NCBI RefSeq assembly: GCF_000003815.2
Contig: NC_049982.1
Coordinates: forward strand, 5,485,105 to 5,549,104
From: Branchiostoma floridae
Lineage: Eukaryota; Chordata; Leptocardii; Amphioxiformes; Branchiostomatidae
Direction of reading: 5' to 3'
Length of the DNA: 64,000 nt
Below the pieces are notes generated by a model. The model saw only the letters and a program-made list of their open reading frames with translations. It was not told the DNA's origin and made no database searches. A program made the translations under genes and the position numbers. Below, in pieces: positions 22,902-35,515 of the stretch; the stretch's first letter is position 1, and every line of letters starts with the position of its first letter.

Positions 22902-25150
22902 TCCGGCGCGGCCCCCCGTCGTCACCCACAGGCCCTGACGGCACATGCAATATAACCTACTGTGGACCTCCTGACTGAGAAAACACCGAGCAGCCCATAG
23001 AACAAGACACTTTGCAATGCCCCTCAGATGCTGTTCTTTTGGCTGGAACAATTTTTGGTTCACGCGTCGACAGCAAAAACCTGAGCTTCGTTCAAAGGAT
23101 TCGTTCATGGACGAAACATACAACATTCACTTGAAAAACACAACATGTTACATACAACACAGAAGAACAGTTGGGAGAGCAATCCTGAAACTTGTGGATC
23201 TATCATGTAATTTTGCTATATGCAAGATACAGCAGAAATGTTCTACTACAGGTTTTAGGTGTACAAAAAAGCTATGTTTTCTGGTTTCCTGCCATTTGCA
23301 GGGATATAGTTTATCTATGCTACTGTTAGTGTGCTCAGCAAAACCACAGAGAAAAGGATACATCAACTTAACCACTGTAATTGCCACATATCATGTTGAT
23401 TGTGACAAAAATGTTCCATATGATTACATGGGGAAACTTTTGGACGAATCGTGGCTGGGATTGTTTGGAGTCTGGCTGCTGTTGGCTCTTGCCGGAAGTA
23501 TGCAGATGTGTCGGGGATTGTGATTGGTCGATGTGATCATTCCAAGTTGTACGCCTTTTTATATGTACATCCATGTGGCAATACCTGTTGAGATGCATTT
23601 TACGCTGAGACCCTTGCTTTTGAAGGAAGGGCTTACTGTAATGATTTAGGCTTATACTAGTAACTGTTGCAAAGAAGGGAACATAGATGAACTTCGAGTA
23701 GAGGACAATAATTCTTCATTTATCTTGTACGTGTCTGTAGGTAGACAGCAATAGTCTGGTTTTTAAGCTTACAGCTAGTATTTAAGTCGCAACATTTTGT
23801 AACAAGTGTCAAAACACCTACCATCATACACACATATGCCATCCTTTTTGAGTAGGATAGTTGAATGATTGTGCCCATGGCACATAATTCTTTCACAAGC
23901 TAACAACAATCATGCATGGGTTGCAACTTCTGCAAATATTTTGTCATCAAAATTGCAAGAAGGACACTGCCGATTTGCTGAAAACAGTTCCTCCATGTGG
24001 CAATAGTACTAAGTGTTAATTCCTAAAGTTATATATATATATTAGGCATGTACAATTGATGAAGAGAGGCAAAGAGATGTTCGAACCCTATCTTGCAATA
24101 TTGTGAATTGTGATAGAATGCACCCGACTGTGAAGCGACCGGATTGTTCTAGTGCCTGAGGAAAAAAAGATGCGACTATCTGGAAATGACAGTACCATGC
24201 CTTACACATGTTAGGAAAATGCTCGCAATAAAGAAAAAAATGATATAAAAGAGACCCAAACATCAGAGAAGTCCAAGCAGCTAATAGTTTATTGCCTTCG
24301 ATGTTTGTGAATTAGAGAGGAACCTGGTTCAGATGAACTGTTTAGGTAAGAAAGAATACAGTAGTTTTCTGTTATGTTGTAGCAGCCAAAAAAAAAACAG
24401 CAAGTGTCCTAAAAATTTTCATTACATGTTATGTTGCATGTTGCATCACATGTTCTGTAGTTACTAGTCTATTTGGTGTCTGTAGGTTTGTTTAGCGATA
24501 TCCTTAACATATTGTAATGTAGCCTAGGGAAGACTTTGGTGGTGCTGTGCCAAAAAAGGCTGGATGTTTTTGTGTTGTCTCAATGACACAGTGACTGACC
24601 GTTTTGCAATATACCGTCATCTGATTCGCATTACAAACCACACAGATATGTATAGATACAAATACATTTCACCATGGGGTAATAGATTTTACGTGCTCAT
24701 CAAGATTCATAACATTGTGAGTAATTAATTATAGGTGCACTTCTCCCTTACATGTATGTATGCATATTGTATCCAAATGTTTTTAATGATCAGAAAATAC
24801 TTTGCTGCAGTTCTGTGGCCATAGACCAGTAAGTTTTACCCATTCCCATGGAATAGATGTTGCCTAGTGTTACTTCTGATTTGGTGAAAAGTGTGTTCTT
24901 GGTATTTGTACATTTTTTTCATCCCAATAGCTGTAAGAATAGGCAAAGAATCGTTGCGTCTGCCCCAAGTTGAAACCAAATGCAGTATTTCCATGGTTAG
25001 AAGATAGCGACACCACACGGCAAACAGACCAAACTGTGCTGCCTGGTGTAGAAGGTGGAAAGTACAGTAGTTTGGAGTATTTATGTATGTCCATGTCATG
25101 CCGACATTTTTATTTTGCTGATGTCAATAAAACTAGTCTAGTGTAATGTT
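22902..25150 (+). other. EIF4G2 3' untranslated region with two polyadenylation signals
   Basis: No coding signal follows the TAG at 22899-22901. AATAAA occurs at 24227-24232 and 25126-25131, the second followed by GT-rich sequence. Several open frames here are short and composition-driven. A long 3' UTR is also usual for vertebrate DAP5 mRNA. Confidence 0.6.
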
Positions 25151-25353
25151 ACAGCTGCTTATTTGGTCTTACTGATGGATGAATGGATGTAGAAATGTTG
25201 TCACATTTTGTACTTTTGGCAAGATTGTTATGTTTTGGTGTCTGTGTATGTGTATGTTTGTGATTAGCATAACCTGAGAATTGTGGATAGATCTGAGAAC
25301 TTGTGGATGGACATGATGGAAGTCACTGATGAATGAGAAGAATATGTCAAAAA

Positions 25354-25699
25354 GCAGTTACTGAAGCAACTGGATATGGTTNNNNNNNNNNNNNNNNNNN
25401 NNNNNNNNNNNNNNNNNNNNNNNNNNNNNNNNNNNNNNNNNNNNNNNNNNNNNNNNNNNNNNNNNNNNNNNNNNNNNNNNNGAACCATCTTGTTCAGCTG
25501 GGTCCGAAGTGTAATACTTAAATTAATTCCCACTTGGTTAATGGGGAACACTATATCAGGAATTTTGGTGGTTAGTATGTCAATTTTAAAGAGAGGGTTA
25601 TATAAATCGTATTTTGGTGGATCTATTAACTTGGGTAAGGGACCGAGTTTCAAAAGAGGAGGGTCTCCAAAACCATATCCAGTTGCTTGAGTAACTGCA
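25354..25699. repeat. Inverted repeat flanking the assembly gap
   Basis: GCAGTTACTGAAGCAACTGG... (25354-25381) is the near-perfect inverse of 25672-25699. Between them lie the gap and about 190 bases. A fold-back of this kind is a plausible cause of the gap, or the gap hides the middle of a mobile element. Confidence 0.6.
25382..25481. other. Assembly gap (100 N)
   Basis: Exactly one hundred undetermined bases, probably a placeholder of unknown real size. Confidence 0.99.
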
Positions 25700-25723
25700 T
25701 TTTGGTTTAAGAGTATATTATTA

Positions 25724-25931
25724 CTGTAAATGCATTTAAGTTCGCGGGGATTTAATTTCGCGGTAGCGGGAAAAAGGACTTTTCGCGGTGGATTTAAGTT
25801 CGCGGTAACATCATAGATTGCAGTCTAATACCATAATAGAAAAATGTTCGCGGTGGATTTAAGTTCGCGGTGAAGTGGTTACCGCGAAAACCGCGAACAT
25901 TAATCCACCGCGAACATTTATGCATTTACAG
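25724..25931. mobile_element. MITE with TA target duplication (copy 1)
   Basis: The ends CTGTAAATGCATTTA and TAAATGCATTTACAG (allowing one mismatch) are inverted and flanked by TA. The interior has repeated TTCGCGG words in both orientations and CATAATAGAAAAAT. A diverged second copy is at 36827-36981. A TA duplication suggests a Tc1/mariner-type mobilising enzyme; there is no ORF. Confidence 0.85.
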
Positions 25932-27295
25932 TACCTGTATGTCTAACCTACCTCAACGTATTGAGAATAATGATAAGATTTGCAGCTTTCCATTCTACTG
26001 CAGCACGAATTCCAGTTTTTATCTCGTTATTATATAGATGAAACAGTATGTGGGGTGGTATCTCCCTCCCCTCTGCCAAAGGGGTCATTCCTCTAATGCT
26101 GCAGTACCTGAAATTATTGCTAGGGGGCAAAATTGCCCCAATAGCTCCTCAGTCCCTACATACTACTCTCCAAGCAGAGGTTGAATCGCGCAGATATAGT
26201 AGTACTAGTCGAAAAAAATTACTCAGGAGTTTTTCTTAAGAAGAGACTATGATACTCAAATTCCAGCAAATCCATCGACATGATCTTGCAATGGAGTTAC
26301 AATGTTGGTGCGAACATACAGACTCAGCAATACACCCATTGGGAGTGAACCCTCTCTCCGGAGGTGTATGCATTGTCATGTTAGGATTTGTATAAACCTC
26401 TGGCGATCCCCACATGATAAGTCGGACCAAGGGGCTCTATATAACCTTGGTCGGACTTTCTGGTGATCCTTTTCAGGGGCTTAGACTGGCCTAGGGGGAA
26501 TGGGCCTGTCCATGGAGAAAATAGTGCAAGACATGAAAGTCCCACCTGTTACATTTAGGGACGTGAGCAGGGTAGGCTAGGTGCCATCCGATTTCTACCG
26601 GGGCTCTTTATACTCGCTAGTTTAAATAATCAGTTGGCTGTTTGTTTGTGGTATAAGTTAGCTTTTCTATACAGTAAATGCACAGAGAGATCTCTGTACA
26701 TTCTTTTCTGAATACTTTGTATTGTACTTTTGTGTGGTATGTGTCCTAATATGTATAGAATGACTGACAGTAGTAGTACTAGTAGTAGTATTTTATTCAC
26801 AATTAATGAGACAAGCACTGAGAATTACACAAATCTGTACAAAACTTTGCTTGCTATGAGCACTATGTCCTTCAAGCACTCGTACATAAAAAACACATTC
26901 GCAGCCAATACAATAATATATTACATAATGTCATATTGTTGAAATATTTCATGACTTATATTTTAAGGCAATATGACACTACAACTGGATAGAGTTAGGA
27001 GATGTACTTTTCGAGTGCCATCCATCACTCTACGTCTGCATCACTAGAATGAATTAAAAGAACAAATCACACATCTAATTGGAAAAATACAGTTGAACAT
27101 GTCAAAGTCACTAACTCGTGATCACGAGGATGGGTTCTCTAAATGACCTTAGCTTTGGTAAATTGGTTAAGTTGATGAAAAATTTTCCGTACTTCGAACT
27201 GTCTCTGCAACTCTACCAGTAGTCTTCATATATATAAATCATATTCTTGCCTGACCAAACGGTGCATTACATATTAAGCACTACATGTCAGACTA
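25932..27295. other. Intergenic stretch, no gene recognised; probable polyadenylation signal of gene A
   Basis: No family-like ORF is visible on either strand. On the minus strand AATAAA lies at 26797-26792, about 500 bases past the stop of the zinc-finger gene, and is a reasonable poly(A) signal for it. A short (AGT)n run at 26770-26790 sits beside it. Confidence 0.4.
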
Positions 27296-30119
27296 TCAAT
27301 GCTGTTCACTAGACATGGCATTGCAGGCTTTGCTGGACACAACTGCCCTTCCTCCCTCCTTGCTAATGATCCTGTGTTGTTTGCTGTAGGGCCCTCGCAC
27401 TAGGCTACCGTCAGGGACAATGCCGACTGTCGGGACTTTGACGGTGTTAGCCGTAGTGTACTGCTGGTAGTGCCTTACCACCATGTGCATTTCTGAGCCG
27501 TGCTTGGACTGGAAACGCTCCCCGCACACGTCGCACCGGAAGGGGTACCTCTTGGCGAAGCCCGACAGGGCCTCCTTCCGATTGTCCGCCAGCTGGTCCG
27601 CGCTCTCCGCCTTCAGCTTCTTCATCTCCCGCATGTGGATCCGGATGTGGCAGTTCAGGTGGTGCTGCGTGAGGAACGTGGCCTTGCAGACGTCGCACGC
27701 GTGTAGGTACCGCCGGCGCTTGGACTCGGGGGCAGCCGAACTACCCACGTGCACCTTCGACGGTGTCAGCCCCACTGACTGGTCAGTTCCCACTACGAGA
27801 GGCTTGTCCTCACATTTGGCGTTCCTTGCGTTTTGTTTAGTGCTCTTTTGTTCCCCTGTTGTTTCCTGTTGTTTGTAGAGGTGCATCACTTGGTGTCTTC
27901 TTGCCTCTTCCTCGGACATGATCTGTACCTTACAGGTCGCACAGTGTCGGGACTTGTGTGCGGTCATGAGATGACGAGCCAATCCTATCTTATTGTTGAA
28001 CTTCATGCTGCAGAAGTGACAGCGATAGTCACCTGCGTCTTCCTGACCAAACATTTGGGCCAGCGATTTCTCCACACAATCGTTATCACTACTCGTCACT
28101 GTGTCCCCTGCATCTTTTGATTTCGTGATTTCAATTTGTGAATTGCTGGAGACTGTTGGAACTTTTTTCGTCTTGGCTGTGGTGAAATTCAGATTGTGCT
28201 TGATACCCCGGTGTGTTCCGAGGCTGTGTACCGACTTGAAATGCTCTCCACACAGGTTGCACTGGAAGGGATACCTCTTGGCAAAGTCTGACAGTGCTTC
28301 CTTCCGTGTTTCTGCAAGTTGGTCCGCGCTTTCTGCTTTCAGCTTCTTCACCTCTCGCATGTGGATTTTCATGTGGCACTGTAAATTGTGCTGTGTGACG
28401 AACCAAGCCTTGCAAATGTCACACCTGCAAAAGTTTTTGGACATTTCAGGCAATGGTGCCTCCATCCTATCTTGAGCATCATTATTGCTAACTGTGTCAT
28501 CTCCATCTCCCGATGTCTTACTCTCGGAGGATGAAGGATTATCCTCCAGAGGAAGTATCTCCATCACTTGTAAACTACCCAGAGACACTTCTTTCACTGT
28601 GCACTTTTGAGCTGTGGGCAATGTGGTAGAGGTAGAGTTGTTCTTACTGGTCATGATCACTGTGTTCTTCTCTGCATGCCAAACATACTCAGGACTGTCG
28701 TCTGAGCTGGAAGTCTGAGGTAGATTCGAACCTGCAACAGTAGCTTCATGAGAAGCGGTAGGATCCCCTTGCAGTGTTTGTGACTCTTTTCCTACAGGTG
28801 TGACCTGTGAACTCTGTGGGCTAGGGTCACCTGCGTCTTGTTTGATAGAGGTGACCTGTGAGCTATGTGGGATGGGGTTACATGCCTCTTGTTTGATAGG
28901 TGTGACCTGTGAACCCTGCAGGATGGGGTCACATGCCTCTTGTTTGATAGAGGGGACCTGTGAACCCTGTAGCATGGGGTCACATGCCTCCTGTTTGATG
29001 GAGGTTACCTGTGAACCCAGCAGGATGGGGTCACAAGTTTCTTGTTTGGTACAGGTGACCTGTGAACCCTGTGGGATAGGGTCAAATGCCTCTTGTTTGA
29101 TAGAGGTGACCTGTGAACCCTGTGGGATGGGGTCACATGCCTCTTGTTTGATAGGGATGACCTGTGAACCCTGCAGGATAGGGTCACAAGTTTCTTGTTT
29201 GATAGAGGTAACCTGTGAACCCTGTGGGATAGGGTCACATGCCTCTTGTTTGATAAGTGTGACCTGTGAACCCTGTGGGTCACATGCCTCCTGTTTGATG
29301 GATGTGTTGGTATCACATGACCCTTGATTGACAGGTGTGACCTCAGTCCTGTCTACCAAACCATCTAAGGTAGGATCATGTGGCTCTTGTTTGATGTTGG
29401 TGAGAACATCCTCATCAGCAAATCCCACCTTCCTGTGGAAGATGTAGAAAACATCTTTCTTCATTCATTGTCAAAAAAAAAGCAGAACAGAAAAAAAAAG
29501 TGTTGACATGATTTGCACTGGGATAGGAGTGGCTTTACAACTATAACAGTAGCTGCAACATAAAAGTCACAACATTGCTTTGGCACACTAGGCTGGGTGA
29601 CCAAACTCCTTTGAGGCGGTGCACAGAAGACTTGCTACCAATCGGATATCTCCTGCTGCACGCGTATACTAACTTTACACCAGTCCGAGGTAAGCACATA
29701 GCGGGGGTCGGCTGGATAGTGGGGCGGGTGTAATGTTTGCGCATGTGTGTGGCAGGGGATCTGTAGCAAGTGCTCTGTGTCAGTGCGTGCTGCATCTCTA
29801 AAGAGTCTCTGGATGTCAGCTAGGGTTTAAATGAGTAGAGTAGAATGGCACACAGATAGAAATGACGTTTACACATACAAATATGGAGGCCTTGATTATG
29901 GGGAGTGTGATTTCCTGATAAACTAAAAAGCCAACAAAACAGAACATTGCAAGCAGTATTATCAAATGTCTGTTTTTTCGCGAATATAACGTTATCGTCA
30001 ATCAAGAGGTCATCACTTCCGATACTGCGGTTCGAGACCAGAAGCGTGTTTAATATTTCACAAACAGTATCAAGAAATGGAAAACCGTACCTTGGTGAAG
30101 TAGGCTTTCGTCTGGACAT
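27296..30119 (-). CDS. C2H2 zinc-finger protein with tandem SUMO-acceptor repeat (gene A)
   Basis: Two exons: 30119-30091 (29 nt: ATG, nine codons plus two bases, donor GTACGG) and 29432-27296 (acceptor TCTTCCACAG), 721 residues in phase. The alternative start inside the intron at 29464 is less likely. Residues about 22-215 are a 16-17-residue tandem repeat with core IKQEACDPIPQGSQVT; about ten units keep a psi-K-x-E/D SUMO consensus. Six C2H2 fingers follow in pairs, about 345-430, 480-535 and 588-665. The first and third pairs, with their long linker KKLKAESADQLA, are an internal duplication. Probably a nuclear DNA-binding regulator repressed or scaffolded through SUMO; the target is unknown. 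The N-terminal half is related to gene B next door. Confidence 0.85.
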
Positions 30120-31437
30120 TGAGATCTAATTTTGTTGACGAAGGTTTTCAAAATAACCAAACAAACGCGATTTCTTGTAGCTGTTATGATGACGGCCCCC
30201 GGTAGACGGCCCCTGCTTGTTTGGGGTCAGCACCGCATCCAAACAACTGTTCCATTGCACACGATTTAGCTAAAATTATGACTATTACCATCCAAAAATG
30301 CGATGGATGTAAAATTATGTGATTTTGTAGCATGATAGAAGTATCGTAACGCCACGTTAATTGTTTATCTTGAAATACAAGCCATTCGTTATGAATGTAT
30401 TTTCTTGGCGTTATGCTGCTGACGGGGAGGTCAAAGGTGAACTCCCGCGAGTGAATTTCGTGTTTTTTTCCCCCGCGATTTTCGTCAATGAACGTTGATA
30501 CGTTGTATTCGACGTTTTGTATCAAGTTTCTCAATAGAGAGTTGATATTTGGGCGGACTCAATGTGGTCACTGGTCCAAGGCAGTTTAGTCGATGGGTCC
30601 GACTATAAAGGAAGGACAATTTAATTTTTGGCAACGCCTAAAGAGTGGGACCGAAATTACGTATACATTGGAAATCTTTTGTTTTCTTACATGAAATGTT
30701 CTTTAGATCGACAGCTTGTGATTTTTTTTATTATCATAAGTACACCCGTCCTGTATATGACTTTATTTCAATCATTACTGGAAAAGATTTTTTTTTTTCA
30801 AAATTCTGGTGCAAACTTAAATTTGCATTTCCATTTTTATGCACCACAATATAAAAATGCATATTTCTAATGATGATATATTTATCTACTATGTATGGGG
30901 TATATGGATGTATTTGCAACAGCCATATGGGTGTTTGTCTATCATTTTGAAGACACCATTGAACACTTAATATCAAAGCTGAACTTTCATGTGAGGTGCC
31001 AATGTTAATGACACATTGTTGGTGGTTTTAACCTCCTTGGTGGGCCATATATAGCACAGCCACTGATCACCCTGACAATACAGTGGAATATGGTTACCAC
31101 TGAGGACCAATGATCAGACAGTGATGTAAGATTCCACTGAAAATATTTAATTATGGAATACCCATAGGTAACTGTAATATGTACTGAGAAGATACTTACT
31201 ATATTTATTTTATATGTACCTGACCTACCATATGGAATAACTGACAAATCAGACCAAAGATCATAAAACATCATGTTACAGTCAAGCCTGTAGAAGTGAC
31301 AAAAGGACCACCTGGCCAATGTTAACACCTTTTGGCAGTCCCTATAATTAATAGTAAATTGTTTTTCCCATTAACATTACTAGCATTTAGAATCCTGTCT
31401 ATGGTTCCCTGTCCACAAAGCAGAAGGTCAGAGTGGT
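30120..31437. other. Promoter side of gene A and AT-rich intergenic DNA
   Basis: About 30120-30600 is moderately G+C-rich upstream of the gene A start codon and is its likely promoter. Beyond that the DNA is AT-rich, with only short open frames lacking known motifs. AATAAA on the minus strand at 31209-31204 could end the gene B transcript. Confidence 0.35.
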
Positions 31438-31668
31438 TACCCTTGGAGCCAACCAGGACCAAGTAGCTAGCGAGTTTTGTTCGGAGAGCCAAGGCAGTCA
31501 GCCTGCAGATCTCACATAAGCGCTCCGGGGAGTTTAAGCCTGAAGGAGTTATTGCTACCCTTGATAAGGGCAGGTGGACCTCATCGGGCTTAAACTCCCC
31601 GGGCCTGCCTGTCTTGGGCCACCAAATAAACTGTCCTAGCTGCCCGATCCTGGCTGGCTCCCAGTTTA
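31438..31668. mobile_element. Fold-back MITE with 9-bp target duplication (copy 1)
   Basis: It is flanked by CAGAGTGGT at 31429-31437 and 31669-31677. The ends TACCCTTGGAGCCAACCAGG and CCTGGCTGGCTCCCAGTTTA are inverted. An inner inverted pair is GGGGAGTTTAAGCC / GGCTTAAACTCCCC. A second copy in opposite orientation is at 36549-36793. The 9-bp duplication suggests a Mutator-like family; there is no ORF. Confidence 0.85.
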
Positions 31669-31903
31669 CAGAGTGGTATTCTTGGACAGTTTTGACTGTA
31701 TCTTCATTTACTCAAATATAAGTTTGTGAACAGCATATAGTATATATGTTCAGTGCTTGATGAATGTCTGAATGTAGCATAAACTGTAACTTATGTAAGT
31801 GAACTCATACTATTGTTTGATAACAGGGTGGGTATTATAGGAAGACTTTTACCATACAAATCAGTGGGAATTGATTCATTTGGCATCTGCCTGGCAGTAA
31901 ACT

Positions 31904-34900
31904 TTATGCTTGGGACATCCATAAAGAGTCTGATAAAGTTGTATCTGCAGCTTTTGGCTTTTTACGTTGCTGAAACTTGTCAGTGTTCTTATTCTCTGCA
32001 CGCCTCTTTACCCCTTTAGTCCCTATACAACTGCCCTCATTATCATCACTTGGGGCACAGCTCACTTTGTGTACATGTGGAGTAGCGCTAAGGTGGTTAG
32101 CAGCCTCTGTTCCCTCAAGTTGATCAGCAGGTTGTCCCTGCCTACGGTGACTTCCTGAGGTGCAGGCCTTACTGTCATGAGCAGTACATTTTATTTGCAC
32201 TGCTTTATTCGACTTCCAACAGTTCAGCAGGTAGCGCATCTGCTCTAGTCGGCGCTTGAACTCTTCGTCCCCACAGAGACTCGTGACTTCAGCAATCTCT
32301 GTGGCTATCTCCAGCGCCTCTTTGTACTTTGTCTCCCTTGATTTTGGCGGTGAGGGAACCTTCTTTATCTCCTTGTTTATTTCATGGTTGTGGTTGTTGT
32401 TGAAGGCTTTGACGACGAGCTTTTGCTTGGCGCGGTCCGATGTCACATAGATACGAGCCGGACATTCCATTTTGATGCTCCTGAAACGTACAAAACACAG
32501 ATAATAAAATGCAATAATGAGTAAATGATTCTGTACATACATTCATTTTCTTTACTTTTTTTACTTAACCTTGATACATCTTCAGCCTAAGCCATTTTTC
32601 AAGATCCATAAGTTTAAAGCAAAAGAAGTTATGGATCGGGACCATGCAACATGGAGGAGTTAAAGAGAGGAGCAAGAGGTCAGTCCTTGACCTGGAAATT
32701 AGGCAGGCAAGTAGACATATGGCCAGAATTTATAATGTTTGAGTCAATGGGAAAACCAAGGTAATCAAAGAGGTTAAAAGGATATAAGGAAGCACTATGA
32801 AGTGGCCACAATAGCCAGCCAGGCCAATAGCCGTGTACTCACCACTGGTTGGCACGAATTCCGGTGCTTCGAGAGCGACGCTTCCCAGAATGTATACACC
32901 CAAACTGAATATTTGAGTAGACATGTGCACTGGGAAACTTCTGCACGAAGTCTGACAGTTTCTTGTTCTTTGCCTCCACCGTCGTGCAGAAGGTTTTGCT
33001 CAGCTTTACTTTGTTTAGTCTCTGGAACTCGTCCAGGACTGCTTGTAGCTCCTCCCATGTGGAGAAGGAGTCCCCCACCTGGAGATTGGCAGCTCTGTCC
33101 GCGATCGTTTGAGAGGGAACTTGCATGACGCTCATGTATGGGAATCCGTTGACTGCAGGCTCTCTCCCTGTCACTTGTGTGCCTTGCTCATCGGACTGGT
33201 GTATGCCAGTCTGTCCTTTCTGAATCCTTATTGCATTACCCTCATTTTCTGATGCCTGACTCTGAGAGGATGCAGGAGGAAGTATATTCACCCATGTGGA
33301 ACTGCCAGAGGCATTCTCTTGTACTGAGGGCCCATTAGTTGTGGCGGAACCATTCTTGCCTGTCTGGGTTGACATATTGTTCTCTGCTTGCCACACAAAG
33401 TTAGGATTGTGATCAGAGCTTGCAGGGTCAGACATACTTGAAGCAGACCCCATGACAGTATGATCCCCCTGTGGTGGTTGTGTCTCTTGTCCTACAGGTA
33501 TGACGTGTAGAGAGACATCCGGTGCCTCTGGGTTGATAGGAGTGATGTGCTCTGTTCTTGATACCTTTCCCTTCCTTCTACCTGTAGCTTTATTTGAGAG
33601 TCTAGCCGTAATAGAAAACAGGTCTCTTCTTTCTATCCTTTGGTTGATTACCTTACCACCTGGCATCTGTAGTCTACGGTTACTAGTATTTGTTTCCTGA
33701 TTGTGTGATGCAATCTCGTCTTTCACTCCCTCGAAGACAGGTTCTCTGGTTTCCTCAGTGACAGCTGTGGCTGTCCCTTCTCTGCTGTGATCACATGACT
33801 GTTGACTGACAGGTGTGACCTCACTGCTGACCTCTGAACTACCTAAACAGGAGTCGTATGGCTCTTGTTTGACAGAGGTGAGAATGACCTCCTCATGGTC
33901 CACCTCGTCGCCCACTGGTAGTGGTACCACACAATTGTTGACTCCAAACCCTTGGGCTTCGCCACCGTGTCTACCAAGTGCAGAAAAACCCTCCCACATT
34001 TTGGGGTTGTTTGTTTTCTTGTCCTTTAATACAACCTTGCAATTGGCCATCTCTACGACAGGTTCTGCCAGTTCTTTTCTGACAGGGGTGGCTTCCCTCA
34101 ATGTGCTTTGGGCAGGTGATTCCTGATTGATGGGTGTGACCTCAGTGCTGACGTCTCGTCGTCGTATCCATCTAATTTGGGAAGGACAACCCTACCAGTC
34201 CAGCCAAGGTCACTGTTGCAGAGAAAACAACATATTTAGTCATCATTGTTTAAAACATTGATTAATAAGGCGCCCAGAGCAGTTTTTAGAGCATAAAATT
34301 AAAAAATATTCTGGATGAGACAATTGGTGCGATAATCATATTGACATTTACTTCAACATACTAGCACATTTGTTTCGTTATTTCGTACTTTCAGCATTTA
34401 AAAGGACGCACAAACATGCCGCAAATGGACCCCTTTGATTTATTACATCCCTCAATAAATCAGCACAGGATCGAGCCACTACGGTTTCCCGTCTGTACTT
34501 TTCGGAGATTTTCGAACGCATGAGGTTAGAGTTAGGTGTGATGGGTCGATCAATGTAATATAACCAGCTGCTGCCGTGCAGCGTGCCTGCGAAGCTGGTG
34601 TGTTACGCCGAACGGCGGTTATACCGGCTATACAGATACAGATGAGGTCACCAAGCGAATTGAATCTGATTCGCCCGTTTGCAAATCAAAACCTTATTCG
34701 AACAAGTGATGAGATTTCCAGAAGTGTTCGGGATTCATTGGTCATGTTCGCGTGTGTTCCGCAAATTTGAAATAATGTCTCATGCAGCGCTCAGATTTGC
34801 AATGAGTTCTCACCACCCAACGACGTCTCATCTTTGCCCAATAAAGGTCGATATGCAATGAGATAGTGTTATCTAACCTTACTATGCGTAAAAATGACAT

Positions 34901-35515
34901 AAAAATTAAATTTGAAAAGACTAAAAAACTGCTCCGGGTGCCTTTAACTGAGTCTTATCTTACATGGCTATTGACTGGGCCATCCTGACAACGCGCTCAC
35001 GTTGCAAGGAGCGAGGCAGCCATAGATCCCTGCGTTTTTCTGCTGCAATTTACAAATCAGTGTAATTCTTTTTACTTCAAACGATAGAAAACATACTTAG
35101 ACATATAACTGGTAAGTTTCAAACTGTAGAACACCCCCATTTTTTTTCTAAAATTATTTTGGTAAGGTTGGTGTGGTGTTCGCTCGAAAATGGAGGGGGG
35201 GCCTGATCATGCTAAACTTACAACAATAATCTTTGTTCAATATGACTTTGAAGCCATCACAACAGCTATAAGCTACCATCTAGAAAATGCAGGCAAGGGA
35301 ACATTATAACCATAGTGTGCTGTTGTGTTTCTTGTCAGCCTCATTACTCACTTGGGTACCTGTCTATGGCATTGGCTGCAAATGCAGCAGATAACTGCGG
35401 TATGAGGCCCAAAAATGTGACAAAGAAAACTACTCGAAACCCGGGCCGTTTTTGCCGATAGTACACACATTATGAAAAGAGCATACCTTAGAATACTCGT
35501 GAAAAGTTCGGACAT
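31904..35515 (-). CDS. ZSWIM/FAR1-like DNA-binding-domain protein related to gene A (gene B)
   Basis: Proposed exons: 35515-35487 (29 nt, donor GTATGC), 34171-32843 (acceptor TTCCCAAATTAG, donor GTGAGT) and 32480-31904 (acceptor TACGTTTCAG), 644 residues, all in phase. The second junction is firm. The first rests on phase and on the matching 29-nt first exon of gene A, so the start could instead be the ATG at 34050. The N-terminal half shares motifs with gene A (VKQEPYD, EVTPINQ, FVWQAEN). Residues about 372-490 resemble the N-terminal FAR1-like domain of ZSWIM1/3: VGDSFSTWEELQAVLDEFQR ... MECPARIYVTSDRAK ... AFNNNHNHEI. A helical segment follows (EIATEIAEVTSLCGDEEFKR) that recalls the extreme C-terminus of ZSWIM proteins, but the transposase-like core and SWIM finger are absent. 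Likely a nuclear regulator. Confidence 0.75.

Noticed and set aside
28800-29327. 175-codon plus-strand ORF rich in Cys
   Set aside because: Antisense shadow of the 51-bp SUMO-motif coding repeat of gene A.
29433-29464. Start of gene A at the ATG of MKKDVFYIFHRK
   Set aside because: The segment looks like a pyrimidine-rich acceptor (CTACATCTTCCACAG), and splicing to the 29-nt exon at 30119 gives a perfect phase and a start like that of gene B.
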